DNA of 64,000 nucleotides from Ischnura elegans. Taxonomy: Eukaryota; Arthropoda; Insecta; Odonata; Coenagrionidae. Of the stretch, positions 1-11,300 are shown piece by piece. The stretch covers positions 64,869,585 to 64,933,584 of the forward strand of contig NC_060251.1 of NCBI RefSeq assembly GCF_921293095.1, in the 5' to 3' direction. The notes below the pieces were generated by a model. The model was given only the letters and a program-made list of their open reading frames with translations. It was not told where the DNA came from and searched no databases. The stretch's first letter is position 1, and each line of letters begins with the position of its first letter. The position numbers and the translations under genes were made by a program.

Positions 1-563
1 AAGAACAACAAAGAAAAATGTTCATTTTGTGTTCAACATAGTGAACATAAAATGAACATATAAAAAAATGTTCAATTTGTGTTCACCATGGTGAACATAA
101 AATGAACACAAAGTGAACATAAAATGAACGCATAAAAAAAGGTTCATATTGTGTTCACCATGGTGAACATAAAATGAACTCAAAGGGAACACAAAATGAA
201 CATAAAGAAAAATGTTCATTATGTGTTCAACATAGTGAACATTAAAATGAACATATAAAAAAATGTTCAATTTGTGTTCACCATGGTGAACATAAAATGA
301 ACACAAAGTGAACATAAAATGAACACAAAGTGAACATAAAATGAACGCATAAAAAAATGTTCATATTGTGTTCACCATGGTGAACATAAAATGAACATAA
401 AGAAAAATGTTCATTTTGTGTTCACTGAGATGAACATAAAAAGAACATAAATTGAACATCAAAAGAACACTCCAAGAAATTGGTGAACATAAAAGAACAC
501 CAAAAGAACATCAAAAGAACACTTGAACACTGAATGAACATATAAAGAACACCAAAAGAACAC
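1..563. repeat. Minisatellite of 11-bp units with inverted blocks
   Basis: The stretch is built from an 11-bp unit close to TGAACATAAAA or TGAACACAAAG. Blocks on one strand alternate with blocks on the other. At the switch points lie perfect 16-bp palindromes GTTCACCATGGTGAAC. A longer unit of about 195 bp repeats at least twice, for example the TTCAACATAGTGAACAT segment near 33 and again near 227. The array decays towards 563. It abuts the coding remnant of a pogo-type transposon. The long minus-strand reading frame across it is a by-product of the repeat. Confidence 0.9.
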
Positions 564-1462
564 AATTTTTTCTACTAGGGATACCTTTCAACTGATCATG
601 ATGTTGAAGTGTGTGACGATGACGAAGAAGAGATCGACGATGGAGATGACGCTGTGGCAGGGACTAGCCAAGGAAGCAGCGAGGACGAAAATGACGTGCC
701 TGTTATTCCGCCAAAAACGGAGGACGTTATATTTGCGCTAAACACGCTTAAATCATTCCAAATGTGCAATAATGTTAATATTGATTTCGATTTTCACTTC
801 ACGAAAATCGAAGGTATGGTTAAAGAAGCGACGGAGAAGAACAAAGTTCAGGGCCAAATAACAAGGTATTTTATAACTGCGCCAAAATAGATTTTTTCTA
901 AAAAAATTTGCCTAACTTTTATAATAAATAATTATTTATTCAGATGTTGAATATCTTATTTATATTACATTTATCCCATCTATAATTTCCGATGGTAAAT
1001 TTACCGTTCAATCTCACCAAATACTTTGATCGATCGAGCTGCATATCAGTTTTTCTCGGATGTTTGTATCATTCGCCATTTGATTACCTCGCGTTAACTT
1101 CCATTCTGATGCTATTTACTTACGTGTCCGTCGTTCACCGACACTTCTACTTATGTGCTACACCATATTCATCAATTGGAAATGACAATTACACGTTGGC
1201 ATCATCCGAATTCTTCGGTTGATAAAATCAAACAAATGTGCGTTTTTTTATTCGCGCGTAATTCAACGCGTATATCATATGCAAGACTCAAGAGACTATT
1301 TCGCTGCGCGACTGTTAGGACGGGGGATTGAAGAATACGAGAAATTTTGGCAAGGTTTGTTTTTATTGCGATGATTCCTAAAAGAAACGTTCTTACAAAC
1401 TTCGTTATTACGAACCTCTGATTTTTCAGTCCCGTGAACTTCGTAATAACGAGAGTCTACTA
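564..1462 (+). mobile_element. 3' end of a pogo/Tigger-type DNA transposon
   Basis: The segment carries the C-terminal coding part of a transposase followed by about 570 bp of 3' sequence ending in a terminal repeat (TTCGTAATAACGAGAGT...). The last ~150 bp, read in reverse, match the terminal region at 28725 onwards (CTCTCGTTATTACGAAG, then TTTCTTTTAGGAATCA), so both belong to one family. A TA at 1463-1464 follows the end, as expected for pogo/Tigger target duplication. The 5' half is absent or lies left of the window; the minisatellite stands where it should be. Confidence 0.75.
590..890 (+). pseudogene. C-terminal fragment of pogo/Tigger transposase
   Basis: About 100 codons are open to a TAG. 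The N-terminal part is very acidic (runs of D and E), followed by a segment with the look of the tail of DDE-superfamily Tigger/jerky proteins: PPKTEDVIFALNTLKSFQ, then an amphipathic helix ending QGQITRYF. The catalytic DDE core and the CENP-B-type DNA-binding domain are missing, so it cannot be an active transposase. The assignment rests on this tail pattern and on the terminal repeat downstream. It could be read from about 590; the first ATG is at 609. Confidence 0.6.
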
Positions 1463-2332
1463 TATTAACCCCTCAAGCGCGGCGGGCATTTAATTAAATC
1501 CCATCTCAGCGGCCGGATGAGATTTAAATGACTTTGCCTTTTTGGCATACTATCATTCAATAATTTATATCTTTCATAATATATGATCAGTATCCTTGAA
1601 AATTTTTGTAAACTTGCGTAATATAATGCGCTACTATATAATAATTTTTCGAGCGATTTGGAAAAATATTAACCCTTAAGTAGGCGCACCTCACTTTGTG
1701 ACGTAAGTGGGCGCGTGGGGTCTTTTAATACCCCATGCGGAATTGTTTATAACTTCGCCAAATTTGTTTATTTTACACTGCTATATTTTACGATAGATGC
1801 TGAATGTTGGATAATTCGACTTAAGTACCTTTAATTATTTCCCATTAGTTGAGCTAATTAATATGATCTCTTTTCTTCTATTTGCTTATTTCACTATGTG
1901 CGGGTACATAACTCATGTATTTTATCATTTACAAACGTTTTAAACGGTACATAACATTTTAATGCAACATATTTTTCTCTAAAGACATTATTTTAATAAT
2001 TTTTGCTGAAAGAAATAATTTATATTGTTATTATATAGCAAATGTTTATGTCGAATTATGTTCCCTTTTTTATCTCTGAATATCATACTTTAACATCTAG
2101 GGAGAATTTCTTTATCGACTAAAGATGCATTCAAATCAAAATATCAATTGTTCAGAATTATGTTTTATGTAAACAATTTTTTTCTTATTTATTTAATTAT
2201 TAGAACATATTTTTTCAAATCGCAATTTGAAGGGCTTTATATAATTATATACTGCACATAAAACTTTATACTCTGTACTAATATGGAGGGTTACAGCAAT
2301 AATTTCAAAAACAATGAAAATTTTTAAGTAAG

Positions 2333-4098
2333 TCATTTATTATTTTCATTTAAATGATCAAAACAATGAGGGCATACAGTTTTCATATGTTTTAAACACA
2401 TAGTTTTTGAACAGCGGCTGCAAAATTGGTTTGTTTTTTTTGTCCATATTTCTAGGGCAAATGGTGCACCTAGCTCTTATTTTCACATCAAACTCACTGT
2501 GCCCCGAAGATGTTGACCCTGAAAGTTTCAAAACTTTCTCACGAAGAGATCTAGGTACAGAATTGCATGCTGCTCTTTTCCTAATCTGTGCATGAACAAG
2601 TTCTCGACCAACCTCTCTCAGAAATAACCGCAGAACCAACTTACGATCGGCATTATTGGACATATAAATTACTTGCGCGTTGATGCCTGCGATATTTAGA
2701 ATCCTAAAAAACATAACTAATGGCCAACGTTTGCAACGTCTCGCAGTGCTGTACGTCGCACACATTTCGTCTACAGTGTCCACTCCTGACTTGGTATAAT
2801 TATAGTCAGTAATGATTTCAGGCTTACGCATTTCTCCTGTCTGTCGTCAATTGAAGCATCATGATGCATAGAAGAAATCATTATAACGTTCCGGTTTTTC
2901 TTCGGAATGTAAGATAAGAGTGTCAAGTGTTTCTGAAAGGCAAAAATGCTAGTTCCTACAGCTCTTTGCTTAGCGTTAGATAATTCTGGCGGAATTTCAA
3001 CCTTGTTTTTCCTCATGGTACCTAAGTATGTTATCCTTTTCTCTAACAAGTCTTGTACCAAGGGAATACTGCTGAACCAATTATCAGCTGTAATATTTCG
3101 TCCAGTGCCTGCCATTGTTTTCGCTAAACGCTTCACAACATCGCATGGCCAATTTGACAGGCGGAAAGGTCCTTCTGGTTTTGTTCCAAGATAAACTTCC
3201 ATAGTCTTTGTGTACATCGATCTGGCATCCGTCAAAGTAAAAACTTTAATCCCATATTTTGCCGGCTTGCTTGGGATGAACTGACGAAAGGGACATTTAC
3301 CTCAAAATGGAACCAATTGCTCATCAATTGTAGTTAGCTCTCCTAAATTGTAATATTTTTCACAGTTAGAGGTAAAAGTTTCAAAAACATTACGGAAAGC
3401 AGTGAATTTGTCATGCTCACGTCTTTGTGGTCTGTCTTTTACGTCATCAAAGCGGACGCAACGCAATAGGAACAAAAATCTTTTCATACTCATTGTAGTA
3501 TAAAATATTTCGATTCCAAACCTGTCTCTATCCCATAAATCACGGATAATTTGATGTCCAGAACGAATGGAATCTGACAAAATAAGAAGACCTATGAAAG
3601 CCTTCATCTCCTCTTCGTCAGCCAATTTTGCATCTCGATCTCTACTGAATAGCAAAGCAATCTGGGAGATGTAAATATTTGTGCATATGGTCACTATACT
3701 TACAGTAGCATCATCTAAAAATAGTCTGTAGCATTCAATAGGGGTTTTTGCATTTATTGCCTGCAGTAATGGTCCCGACGAACTAGACACAATGTTCACT
3801 TGTGGGGTCCTAACTCTGCGTGAAGGTGGAAGCTTTTTCCAACGCGTTACCTATCTTTTCCAACAAAATCTAATGAGGATGACCTATTGGGAGAGTCGTT
3901 GGCACTACACACCTCATCATCAGATGCACCACTTTCTTCTGTCCCCGTATCATGTTCCGACTCACTAAGATGATCCTCTTCCTCCGAAGCAGTAGAATCT
4001 CTTTCATCCTCGGAGGGGATATCCCGAAGAAGGTCAAGGATGCGGTTTCTTTCTCCTTCCTCTTGCTCATTCAACATGTCCGCGAAGGGCAAACTCAA
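2333..4098 (-). pseudogene. piggyBac transposase, frameshifted
   Basis: Read on the minus strand, the protein begins with an acidic N-terminus (MSLPFADMLNEQEEGER...) from 4098. The core carries the three piggyBac catalytic aspartates in context: TIDEQLVPF (first D), ITADNWFSS (second D) and TDYNYTKSGVDTVD (third D). After that come RRCKRWPLVMFFRILNIAG and a C-terminal cysteine-rich domain of the form CxxC...CxxC...H, CPHC, readable to 2333. The frame changes about four times (near 3840, 3300, 2830 and in a run of A near 2437), so it is not translated as one chain. Parts resemble a roughly 580-residue transposase. All catalytic residues are still visible, suggesting modest age. Confidence 0.88.
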
Positions 4099-4227
4099 AT
4101 ATTTTTAGGATATGTGTCGAATTCGATGCCGGCATGAAACTGATAACAAATAAACAGCACAAATAAGAAATGAGTCTAATCAAGAGTAAAAAAGAGTCGT
4201 TTCAGGCGTGATGTGGTGAAATAAAAT

Positions 4228-4340
4228 AATTAAATAATACTGGCAATTTGCCACAAATAAATCTTTCCTGATGATGAAGTATCACTTCGAAATCGGTCGT
4301 AGTAAAGATTTCTTTGTGGAAATTGCCAATATTATTTAAT
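4228..4340. repeat. Hairpin with ~38-bp arms inside the piggyBac 5' flank
   Basis: The left arm at 4228-4266 (TTAAATAATACTGGCAATTT...) is complementary with few mismatches to 4303-4340. The loop (CCTGATGATGAAG...CGAAATCGGTCG) resembles the 3' tails of Penelope-like elements. It looks like a small insertion or inverted duplication carried by this piggyBac copy. Confidence 0.7.
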
Positions 4341-5499
4341 CTAATCAAGAGTACCATAAATGAACAAGCGCTTCATATACATACCCTGGATAGAAGAAGA
4401 AAAATCAGCGGGTTCCCGAGTTACTCCGAGGAAGCTTCAACTACAGTCACAGTTTTCTTGTTCACTCAAGAAGTGTTTCCCCTGCAAAGCACCGTTCTCT
4501 TCACGGTAAGAGAGGAAGTAGTTATGGGTACGAGCATAAACTACCTTACTAAATCAGAGGAGGAGGGGGTCATCTAAAAGCCTACGGTTGGTTAGGAGGG
4601 AATGATGGGGTGAGGGGATTCTTTCAAAGTAAAGAACCTATTTTCTACAATGTGTCGGTTTGATTTTATCCCTCCTCGCTTTTGAATCTTCCATGAATAA
4701 ATTGTAATACACGAGAAAGAGCGCGCGGTGTTCCTCTGACTCCGCAAGATTCTACTTGATCTGGATATAACTTAACCATTCCATCTTCAATGTTGCAGGC
4801 CTTCGTAGCGTCACATTGCTTACATTTTAATTAAATTTGAACCCACTATTAGGTTAAGTAAGGATCTCATGACCAGCACTTAAGTTAGAAATGAGAGGAG
4901 GGTAGCGTACAAGGAAGACGAACGCACCACCTGGCGTCCCTGGTACACTACATTTGTAACGTTGGTAGGCGCGTGGGGTCTAAAAAGACCCGAATGCTTA
5001 AAAATATTATTTTACGTGAAATTGATCCATTAAAAAATAGAGGTTTTTTATTTATCAGCTGTATGTAGGTGTCCTAGGAAGGTACTGAAAAGGTCAACTT
5101 CGAAAGCAATTTTTGCTATAAAATATTGCGTTTGCTACACCCATGGGGTCTTTAAAGACCCCACGTGCCTACTTAAGGGTTAATTGTTTTATGTATATCC
5201 TTTTATGAACTAATGAATAAATTTTCAATTTTGAAAGATTTTTATTTGGTTTCGAATAAGCTACGAGATCTCTAACATTCTATGCATTTAAAAAATACAA
5301 CTACATGGTGTAATTTAGTTATTTTGGGTTGAAAATTTCATAACAGACAGGAAACTTTCGATAGGATTACCCGTTCCGCCTACTTGAAAATTTACCACTC
5401 CGCCCACTTCTCTGACTTTGTTCCATTGTTACTGTATCATTTCATAAAGGTAATCACATGATAATGTTTCAAACGTCAATATGCAAATATTCAAATGAT

Positions 5500-6060
5500 T
5501 TACCTTAAAAAATCTGCTTTGTGTGACATGATTTGAAGCAATCCAAACATAATCCCGCTGAACATTTTTCACACCAGTACACGCTGTCTCTTCATTTCCC
5601 ATATTACGCACAAACTGCACACATCCTTTGAGACTTCGATTTCTTCCCAGCTGCAGGAATTGTCTTTAGGAAATGTATTTCTGTGAGTCTTGGTACTAAA
5701 TTGTGTATTGAGTGACGGCCATGTCCAAACATTTCGTATGACGTTGGATATTTCCAAAATATTACCTCGACCAATGGCTCACGAAATGATAAGTCAAAGA
5801 CGTGTTTTCCTATGAACAACATATGAATTTAGGACTTCCGCATTCAATAGTCTCCTAAATAACTTCACACACCACTTGTAATGGCGTTTTCTTTCCATTA
5901 GGTACGAATGCAATAACAAGTCCTTGAAATTCACCCCAGCAATGAATTTACTATAACCTAACACACAATCAGACTTCCGAATCTCTTTTTTGCCTTTCAA
6001 TACTATTTCCATTTTGTAGGATTCCCAATTATAAAAAAATACCACACACAGGAAGTACAC
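5500..6060 (-). pseudogene. C-terminal remnant of PGBD4-like piggyBac transposase
   Basis: Minus-strand frames show the conserved block after the third catalytic Asp of PGBD4-type transposases: VLGYSKFIAGVNFKDLL (normally DYN.xMGGVDxxD), then HYKWCVKLFRRLLNAEVLN, and NSYVVHRK. Further on come RLTEIHFLKTIP, a CAVC motif and a cysteine-rich tail with WCEKC, CLDCF and CHT. This is the order known for the family. The frame breaks several times and the third Asp is replaced by Gly in what can be read. It belongs to the outer element 1465-6743 and is clearly older than the inner transposase. Confidence 0.75.
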
Positions 6061-6730
6061 CCGATGAGAATTTCAACACACTGCCTGAAAGCACACCACG
6101 CAGCATGAATGACTCTAGTGGACTGAAGCTCGTGGTTTAGAAGCTCCCTCAAGAGACGAGGAAATATCTGGAAGGGGCCCTGGTATACGCTGACTGTTTA
6201 GATGGAATCTTATCTTCGTTGATTACTGTCCAGAAAAAAAAATTAATGCAGAGCGAAGCACATGGCCCCTTCGCTTAGGACGCTAAGGACTAACGAGGCG
6301 GACCAAACACACTTGGGGCTCGAGGTGACGACAAACAAGGAGAAGACGGAGAGATGGCATTGAGCTTAGAAGATACCGTATCTCAAGTAGCTGACCCTTG
6401 TTGACGTCTCTCAAGCAGAATAGGCGGAAGTTTTCATGATAGAACAGTTGAAGGAAGGCATTGAGTTTTTGGACCGAAGTCGTCAACACGCTGGTTTGAA
6501 ACGAAATTTTATCGAAGCATTTTAAAAACATCTTGAAGGCATAAAGCCGCTATGAATATTTTATTGGAGAGGAAAAACATTTCTTCAAAAGATAGAGTAA
6601 TTAGTTTTAATTTAGCATACAATATCTGGCGGAGAAAAAATATTATATACAGTAGGTCAGGAAGCGTACTGGGTACGCATGACGGCGGCATACGAAATTT
6701 AAAGGGCGCGTACTGGGTACGCATGACGGC
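6060..6730. other. Remaining right arm of the older piggyBac
   Basis: This should hold the N-terminal and central transposase of the older element plus its end. Short minus-strand frames exist (6283-6531, 6509-6724) but I recognise no catalytic motif in them. Near the end two copies of GCGTACTGGGTACGCATGAC lie about 44 bp apart and are probably subterminal repeats. Confidence 0.4.
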
Positions 6731-6836
6731 GTTGAGGGGTTAATAATCACCTATTAAAATTGCCTATGGTCAGAAAGTTGCCTTTGTTTGATAGGGTATT
6801 AGTAATCCTTATTTAAGCTAAGGGCTACCTGCTAAC

Positions 6837-7088
6837 AGCCTGTATCGTAGCAGCGCTCATAACCTCGCACCAAGGTGGCCTCACACGGAAGCAGCCAGAA
6901 CCAGAGTGACGTCACATGGGCTTTTTCCAGCATTCATTTTTAACCGAAGCATTTTCGCATGCTTGAAATTTTCCCTTTAATAGCAAACAATAGATACCAT
7001 CATTTAAAAATCTAAAAGCATGAAATATGTACTCCAGGAGTAATAATCTTTCGATTTAGGAAGTAAAAAGATGGGAAACCACCCTATT
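6837..7088 (+). repeat. Dispersed repeat, copy A
   Basis: The segment from about TGTATCGTAGCAGCGCTCATA to GGGAAACCACCCTA matches 17370-17616 over its whole length with roughly 80-85% identity by eye. Shared landmarks are GACGTCACATGGGCTTTT, CGCATGCTTGAAA and TTTAAAAATCTAAAAGCATG. No coding capacity or terminal repeats are obvious. It is an unclassified transposon-derived repeat. Confidence 0.75.
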
Positions 7089-8169
7089 ACCTGAAAAGCC
7101 AGAATAACTTCCTGTGCACCTCTTCCTTTCCTGAGCACAAATAATCTCAGCATTGTTTATTTTTTTCTACCCTTACAGTTATCCACTGCGAGGTGGATGC
7201 TGTAGGTACCATGGGCAAAAATTGTTTTGCTGGGTTCTCTCAGTTGATTTGTTGTAAATTACAGTTTTATCTGCATTGAAGCTAATGTCTTTAGAAGTCA
7301 AGTGCTGGTACAGGTTTTTTGTCTGTCCTATGTTGATCAGATTATCAGCTGGTGACATTAATCCTGATTGGTCAGCTTTTTTAATCAATGGTTTCCCCGG
7401 CAGGATGAAAAATTGACCAATCAGGACATAGCACACTGCATCAGCTAATGACCTGACTTGTATGAAAGGGAGAAAAAACCTGCCCCTTTACTTTACAGTT
7501 AAAACTCCAGAAAAATGTTAGTGAAAACAGCTTTATAGAGGGGAAATCCTGAAAAACAAGGTCTGAGCACAGAAGCTCCTGTGGAAGATCTCGACCAACC
7601 TACCATTCACTCAATCTGTTTACTTATTGCAACACCAGTCCTTCAACTATCACGTGTAAATGCTGGTTGATCTTTTTTATCGCATTTCTTATTTGATATC
7701 TGGGAATTTTAATTTACCAAAATACCCACCATCATTAGTTTCCATTCCTTTACATTCTGTCCATTATCTCAATGGTAATGAAGGAGGAATTACTACAATA
7801 ATCATTTAGTTGCATTATACAGAATTAAATGGTGTGAATTGAATAGCATTGCCTAGGTTATCGCCATCACCTTCAGAAACCATATTTTTCTCTCAGTCAT
7901 TTGAATCGTAATTGGGTTCATCATTTTCAGACTTGTGATTCAAAGTGGTAACCATATGTTTTCATACGGCTGCACACTGTATTTTTGCTGATCTGCACAG
8001 ATTGACAGTTTTTGCATAAATATCCAAGGACATAAACGTGATGGATAAGGATACATTGGAGCCATCACTCCAAAGGGAGAATTTTAATCGGAAAAAGTAG
8101 TCGGAGAGGACATATTAGATCATACCAATAGTGCAAGTGTGGAAAAGAAACTCATTCATGTTTACAAAT
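7089..8169. other. 3' flank of PIN4, no gene seen
   Basis: This is AT-rich sequence that should include the PIN4 3' UTR near 8169. A short inverted pair CTGATTGGTCA / TGACCAATCAG lies at about 7367 and 7412. I see no other gene or element. Confidence 0.5.
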
Positions 8170-8328
8170 TCATTTTTTTCCTTCTACCATGATTATATGA
8201 TATCCAAATTTCGTTTTTACAGGAGGATCAGTGTAAACTGGATTTGCAACAGTAGAAATAGGCAGGGCAAAGGCTGCATCTTGGAATGGACCAACCATTG
8301 ATCCACGAGTCATCCAACCCAAATCACC
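8170..8328 (-). CDS. PIN4: PIN4 exon 3 (parvulin domain, second half)
   Basis: Fifty-two codons plus TGA, from GDLGWMTRG to MVEGKK. It includes the family signature [11 protein letters not shown] and the FGYHII strand with the second conserved His. Confidence 0.95.
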   Translation of the reverse strand, partial: GDLGWMTRGSMVGPFQDAAFALPISTVANPVYTDPPVKTKFGYHIIMVEGKK

Positions 8329-11300
8329 CTGCGAAAAATGAGTGGTAAGTATTATAATTAAAAAATGGTGTCTTGACTAATTATACTTGGTTCCAAAAAT
8401 CTTTGAGATCGAGGGGACTGGGCTAAAACAACAGGGGGAGAGTACCCTTCCTGAAACCTGTGAAGTTGTCAGAGAGGGCTCTTCTGATAAGGAAGGGGTG
8501 TACCAAAACAAAGACATGGAGCAAAGTTGCGCATGCTGGCATCCACGGCCATAGCAAGTATGGGGGGATAGGGAGGCTACGGCTATTTAAAATCCCACCC
8601 AAAGTGTTAGTGTTTGATAGATACAGTTTTACGTGTTCCCTCCAGCGAACCTCAACCCTTGAAATACTCTGCCAAAACATTTTTCTGGCTACAATCATAT
8701 TAGTATGGAATTGTTTAAGGAAATAAGTGAGCCATAGGTACCATGTACAAGGGTCCTCGCTTGGAAAAGAGTGAAGATAATCCTCATTCAGTGGCCCAGG
8801 AAAAGGATGACCACTAAGCTGTCGCTGATTGTTGAGATGGTGAAACATATATCAGAGCAAAAATTATATTATTAACTAGGTAATAATATGTGTTTAGATA
8901 AGTGCAGAACAGAAGAGAATGGACAGGCGTCTTGAGGGAGGCCAATACCGGGCTGTAGTGCCAAGGAAGAAGAATATGTGTTTAGATAGAAAAAATTAAA
9001 GGTAAGAGCATTGATGGGTTTGACAACACAGCTATTTGACTCTAGATTACGCAATGGACATATAAGAATTACTAAATTTCTGAGGCCCAAGTCATGCCTA
9101 TTATTATTTCATTGGTTTTGTGGGAAGACATGCAGCAAGAAACTTTTCCTCTTGTCATTCCCAATAGTTTTAGCCTCGCTCCTTACTCCACAAAGATATT
9201 TGGAACCTAGTGCAGGTTTTGAGTAATTCCACCGTCACTGAATTTACTTACACCCTGCCTTGCTTTGTCTTCGCTGTACTGCGCAGCGACATCAGGAAAT
9301 TTCATGCCACCTTTTAATTTCTCCATGGCCTCCAAAGATTTGGATTGCTTTTCACAGAGAATATGCCGCACCTACAATAAAAGGAGATAACCTGATTGAA
9401 TGACTGATTCATTCACTCATAAATGCACTAAGCACACACACTGCATTGTGAACGAATGTGAAGGCCAATATGGAAAGTATGTTAGCCAGAACTTTGGGAA
9501 TAATTTAACTCCACTTAGGTATGCATTTACTCCCATATGAAGCATTGGTTAACGTGCAGGCTGCCTTTTTTAGTATCTTCCACAACATGATGACAATCTT
9601 TGACACTTAAATATCCTTGGAAACTTATGCAAAATTCATGCTCTGAATCAGTGCAGTGCAGTAAAAATATAGCATGCAGCCTGGTGAAAACCATTTTGAG
9701 TCACAAGTATGTGTGTGATGAACCCAATTACGACTCAAATGACTGAATGAAAAATATTTTTAATGAAGGTGTTGGCAATAACCAAAGAGAAACTTTTATC
9801 CACACCATACTGTGTAATGCAGTTGAAGGATTGTTTTAATAAATTACATCTCAAACTATCCTCTTTTGCCATACACAGAATACAAGTGAGAGATAATTTA
9901 CCCTAATTACATTGTCTTGGCATTACCCTTCTCCCCTAAAACCATCCGTAAAGGTAAAAGGCATCAGATAATGACTACCATCGCCTGAGACTAATATCCC
10001 ACCTCTTTCTCTTCCCACTTCTTTGAATTCCTTCTACTACAATAATTTCCTTCAACAACCCAAGAGGGAACAAATCACAATGACTGCAATGTTAATAGGC
10101 CCAGCAAAGTGGGTGGTCTTTTTGTCTGAAAGGTTAGTCTAAAAATCTGGTTCAAATATTTTGTCCATTCTCTGCCAAGCAATATTTCAACTGAGGTGTC
10201 GCTACACAACAAATAATGTTCTAGTAAGAACATTAAAAGAATATCTAGGTTTAACCTTTAATAATATATTTTTCTAAAATGTTCGTGGTTCTTAAGTTTC
10301 AAAATATTTCCCTAAATATTGAGTACTTATTACAATTTCTAATGGCAAAATAAAAATATGGTATATATAGGGGTTCATTGTTAAAAAATATACGTACCTC
10401 ATCCTTGTTTTTCACCACTACCTACCATCAACAAACTGGAGTTTGATGAAAATATGAACACAGATGCCTTATAAATACCAGAAATGTCATCTCCTTAAGA
10501 CAAGTACACATTGAGCATCTTGGACCAGAACTATTATTTGCAAGAAATTGCATACATAATGTTTGTTTTTTTAAATATTTTGCATCAATATATTTTAAAA
10601 TAAAACACCAAAAATGCTATTCATCAATTTGAAATAACTATGTATGTATTTATACATGATAAATAGCACTTTTGTTAGATTACTTAATTTATTGCATGTC
10701 TAGTGCATAAGAAATGATATTCAATGATAATATCGCTATCTATGGTTATCCTTTCTAGGTGTTTTGTATGCAGTACCTAGTGATTTTGAAGAGGATGTTG
10801 ACAATGTTGGTGGTGAAACAGAATGGGAACACCGATCAAGCTAAAAGGCAAGGTAAGAACACTTAATATGTTGGCCTAAACAGTACTAGAGTTCAAAATT
10901 TATCACAAAAAAAAATAAAATAAATTACATCACATTCCAAAATAAATATGTACTTTAAGAAGCAGCAAATTGAGCAATTACTTGAATGGTAGCAAGTACA
11001 TGTTTTGCTTTCCATTATAATATATATAAAGTCTAAGTAATATGACAAAAGTGCTATTTGTCATGTATAAATACATACATAGTATTTAACATTGATGAAT
11101 AGTATTTTTAGTGTTTTATTTTAAAATATATTGATGCAACAGTATGCAATTTCTTGCAAATAATAGTTCTGGTCAAGATGCTCAATGTGTAGGTACTTGT
11201 CTTAAGGAGATGACATTTCTGGTATTTATAAGGCATCTGTGTCCATATTTTCATTAATTTCCAGTTTGCTGATGGTAGGTAGTGATGAAAAACAAGAATG

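Larger units (their letters stand above)
1669..5183 (-). mobile_element. piggyBac element with TTAA duplications
   Basis: The left end is TTAA (1669-1672) plus CCCTTAAGTAGGC. The right end is the inverse, GCCTACTTAAGGG plus TTAA (5180-5183). This gives a 13-bp terminal inverted repeat and the exact piggyBac target duplication. Subterminal copies of GGCGCGTGGGGTCT occur near both ends (about 1710 and 4969), with GTGGGGTCTTTAAAGACCCC-like hairpins near 5145-5163. The transposase lies on the minus strand at 2333-4098. A 110-bp hairpin sits in the 5' flank at 4228-4340. Length is 3.5 kb including both TTAAs. Confidence 0.9.
1465..6743 (-). mobile_element. Older piggyBac element (PGBD4-like), split by a younger piggyBac
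   Basis: Ends are TTAA followed by CCCCTCAA at 1465 and, inverted, TTGAGGGG then TTAA ending at 6743. TTAA is the piggyBac target. Near the right end a GCGTACTGGGTACGCATGAC motif occurs twice (about 6666 and 6710). The minus-strand coding remnant at about 5500-6060 is piggyBac-like and differs from the transposase of the inner element. The inner element 1669-5183 sits in it at its own TTAA. Only about 200 bp of the older element remain on the left side. The ends match over 8 bp and then diverge, so this pairing is less certain than that of the inner element. Confidence 0.65.

Noticed and set aside
22-315. 97-codon minus-strand frame in the minisatellite
   Set aside because: Purely periodic translation of the 11-bp repeat.
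1-563. CRISPR-like repeat array
   Set aside because: Units are contiguous and short, without unique spacers, in a eukaryotic transposon context.
8423-8848. 141-codon frame in PIN4 intron 2
   Set aside because: No motif, no splice context, and it lies inside an intron of a well-supported gene.
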